Shown here piece by piece: positions 5,052-5,166 of a stretch of DNA of 5,166 bases. Under the pieces are notes generated by a model. That model worked only from the letters and a program-made list of their open reading frames with translations, searched no databases and was not told where the DNA came from. Position numbers and translations under genes: made by a program. Position 1 is the stretch's first letter. Every line of letters starts with the position of its first letter. Source of the stretch: Chlorobiota bacterium (GTDB lineage: Bacteria > Bacteroidota > Bacteroidia > Bacteroidales > B39-G9); contig DAOVJU010000300.1 of assembly GCA_030632095.1 (NCBI GenBank), positions 1 through 5,166 on the forward strand, written 5' to 3'.

Positions 5052-5166
5052 CACTAGTTTATATGTAAAAAAGTAATAGGAATTATTATACATAAATATA
5101 TTGTAAAAATCTAATTTAAGAATTGCAATTTGGGTTTATTAAATAGTTAAAAATATACAATTATGA

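Overview
The window is strongly AT-rich. It looks like a chromosomal fragment from a member of the Bacteroidota. Three things suggest this: several sites match the Bacteroidota -7 promoter element TAnnTTTG, Shine-Dalgarno sequences are absent or weak before the genes, and the Mfd and LytTR proteins have a Bacteroidota-like character. The exact genus cannot be read from the sequence.

Layout, left to right. Bases 1-180 hold the 3' end of an unidentified plus-strand gene. It converges, with a 6-bp gap, on a minus-strand gene for an unrecognised 166-residue protein (187-687). A probable terminator for the left gene lies inside the tail of that protein's gene. Next, also on the minus strand, is a complete mfd gene (836-4147). 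It encodes the transcription-repair coupling factor, and every expected domain and helicase motif is intact. A 475-bp divergent intergenic region (4148-4622) separates mfd from a plus-strand gene for a 115-residue stand-alone LytTR DNA-binding protein (4623-4970). The last ~195 bases are non-coding. They carry a good -7 element and end in an ATG (5163-5165) that may start the next gene.

The only confidently assigned pathway is transcription-coupled nucleotide excision repair through Mfd. The LytTR protein is an orphan regulator with no receiver domain or kinase in view. Its likely target is either itself or the gene beginning at the right edge.

The least ordinary part is the mfd/LytTR intergenic region. 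A good plus-strand Bacteroidota promoter (4202-4231) points into about 350 bp containing five successive inverted repeats. It also contains a 37-codon open frame and a 24-position imperfect hairpin with a T7 run in its 3' arm and a GCGAAGC mini-hairpin at its tip. This is consistent with a structured small RNA or an attenuated leader upstream of the LytTR gene. That reading is inferred from sequence pattern only.
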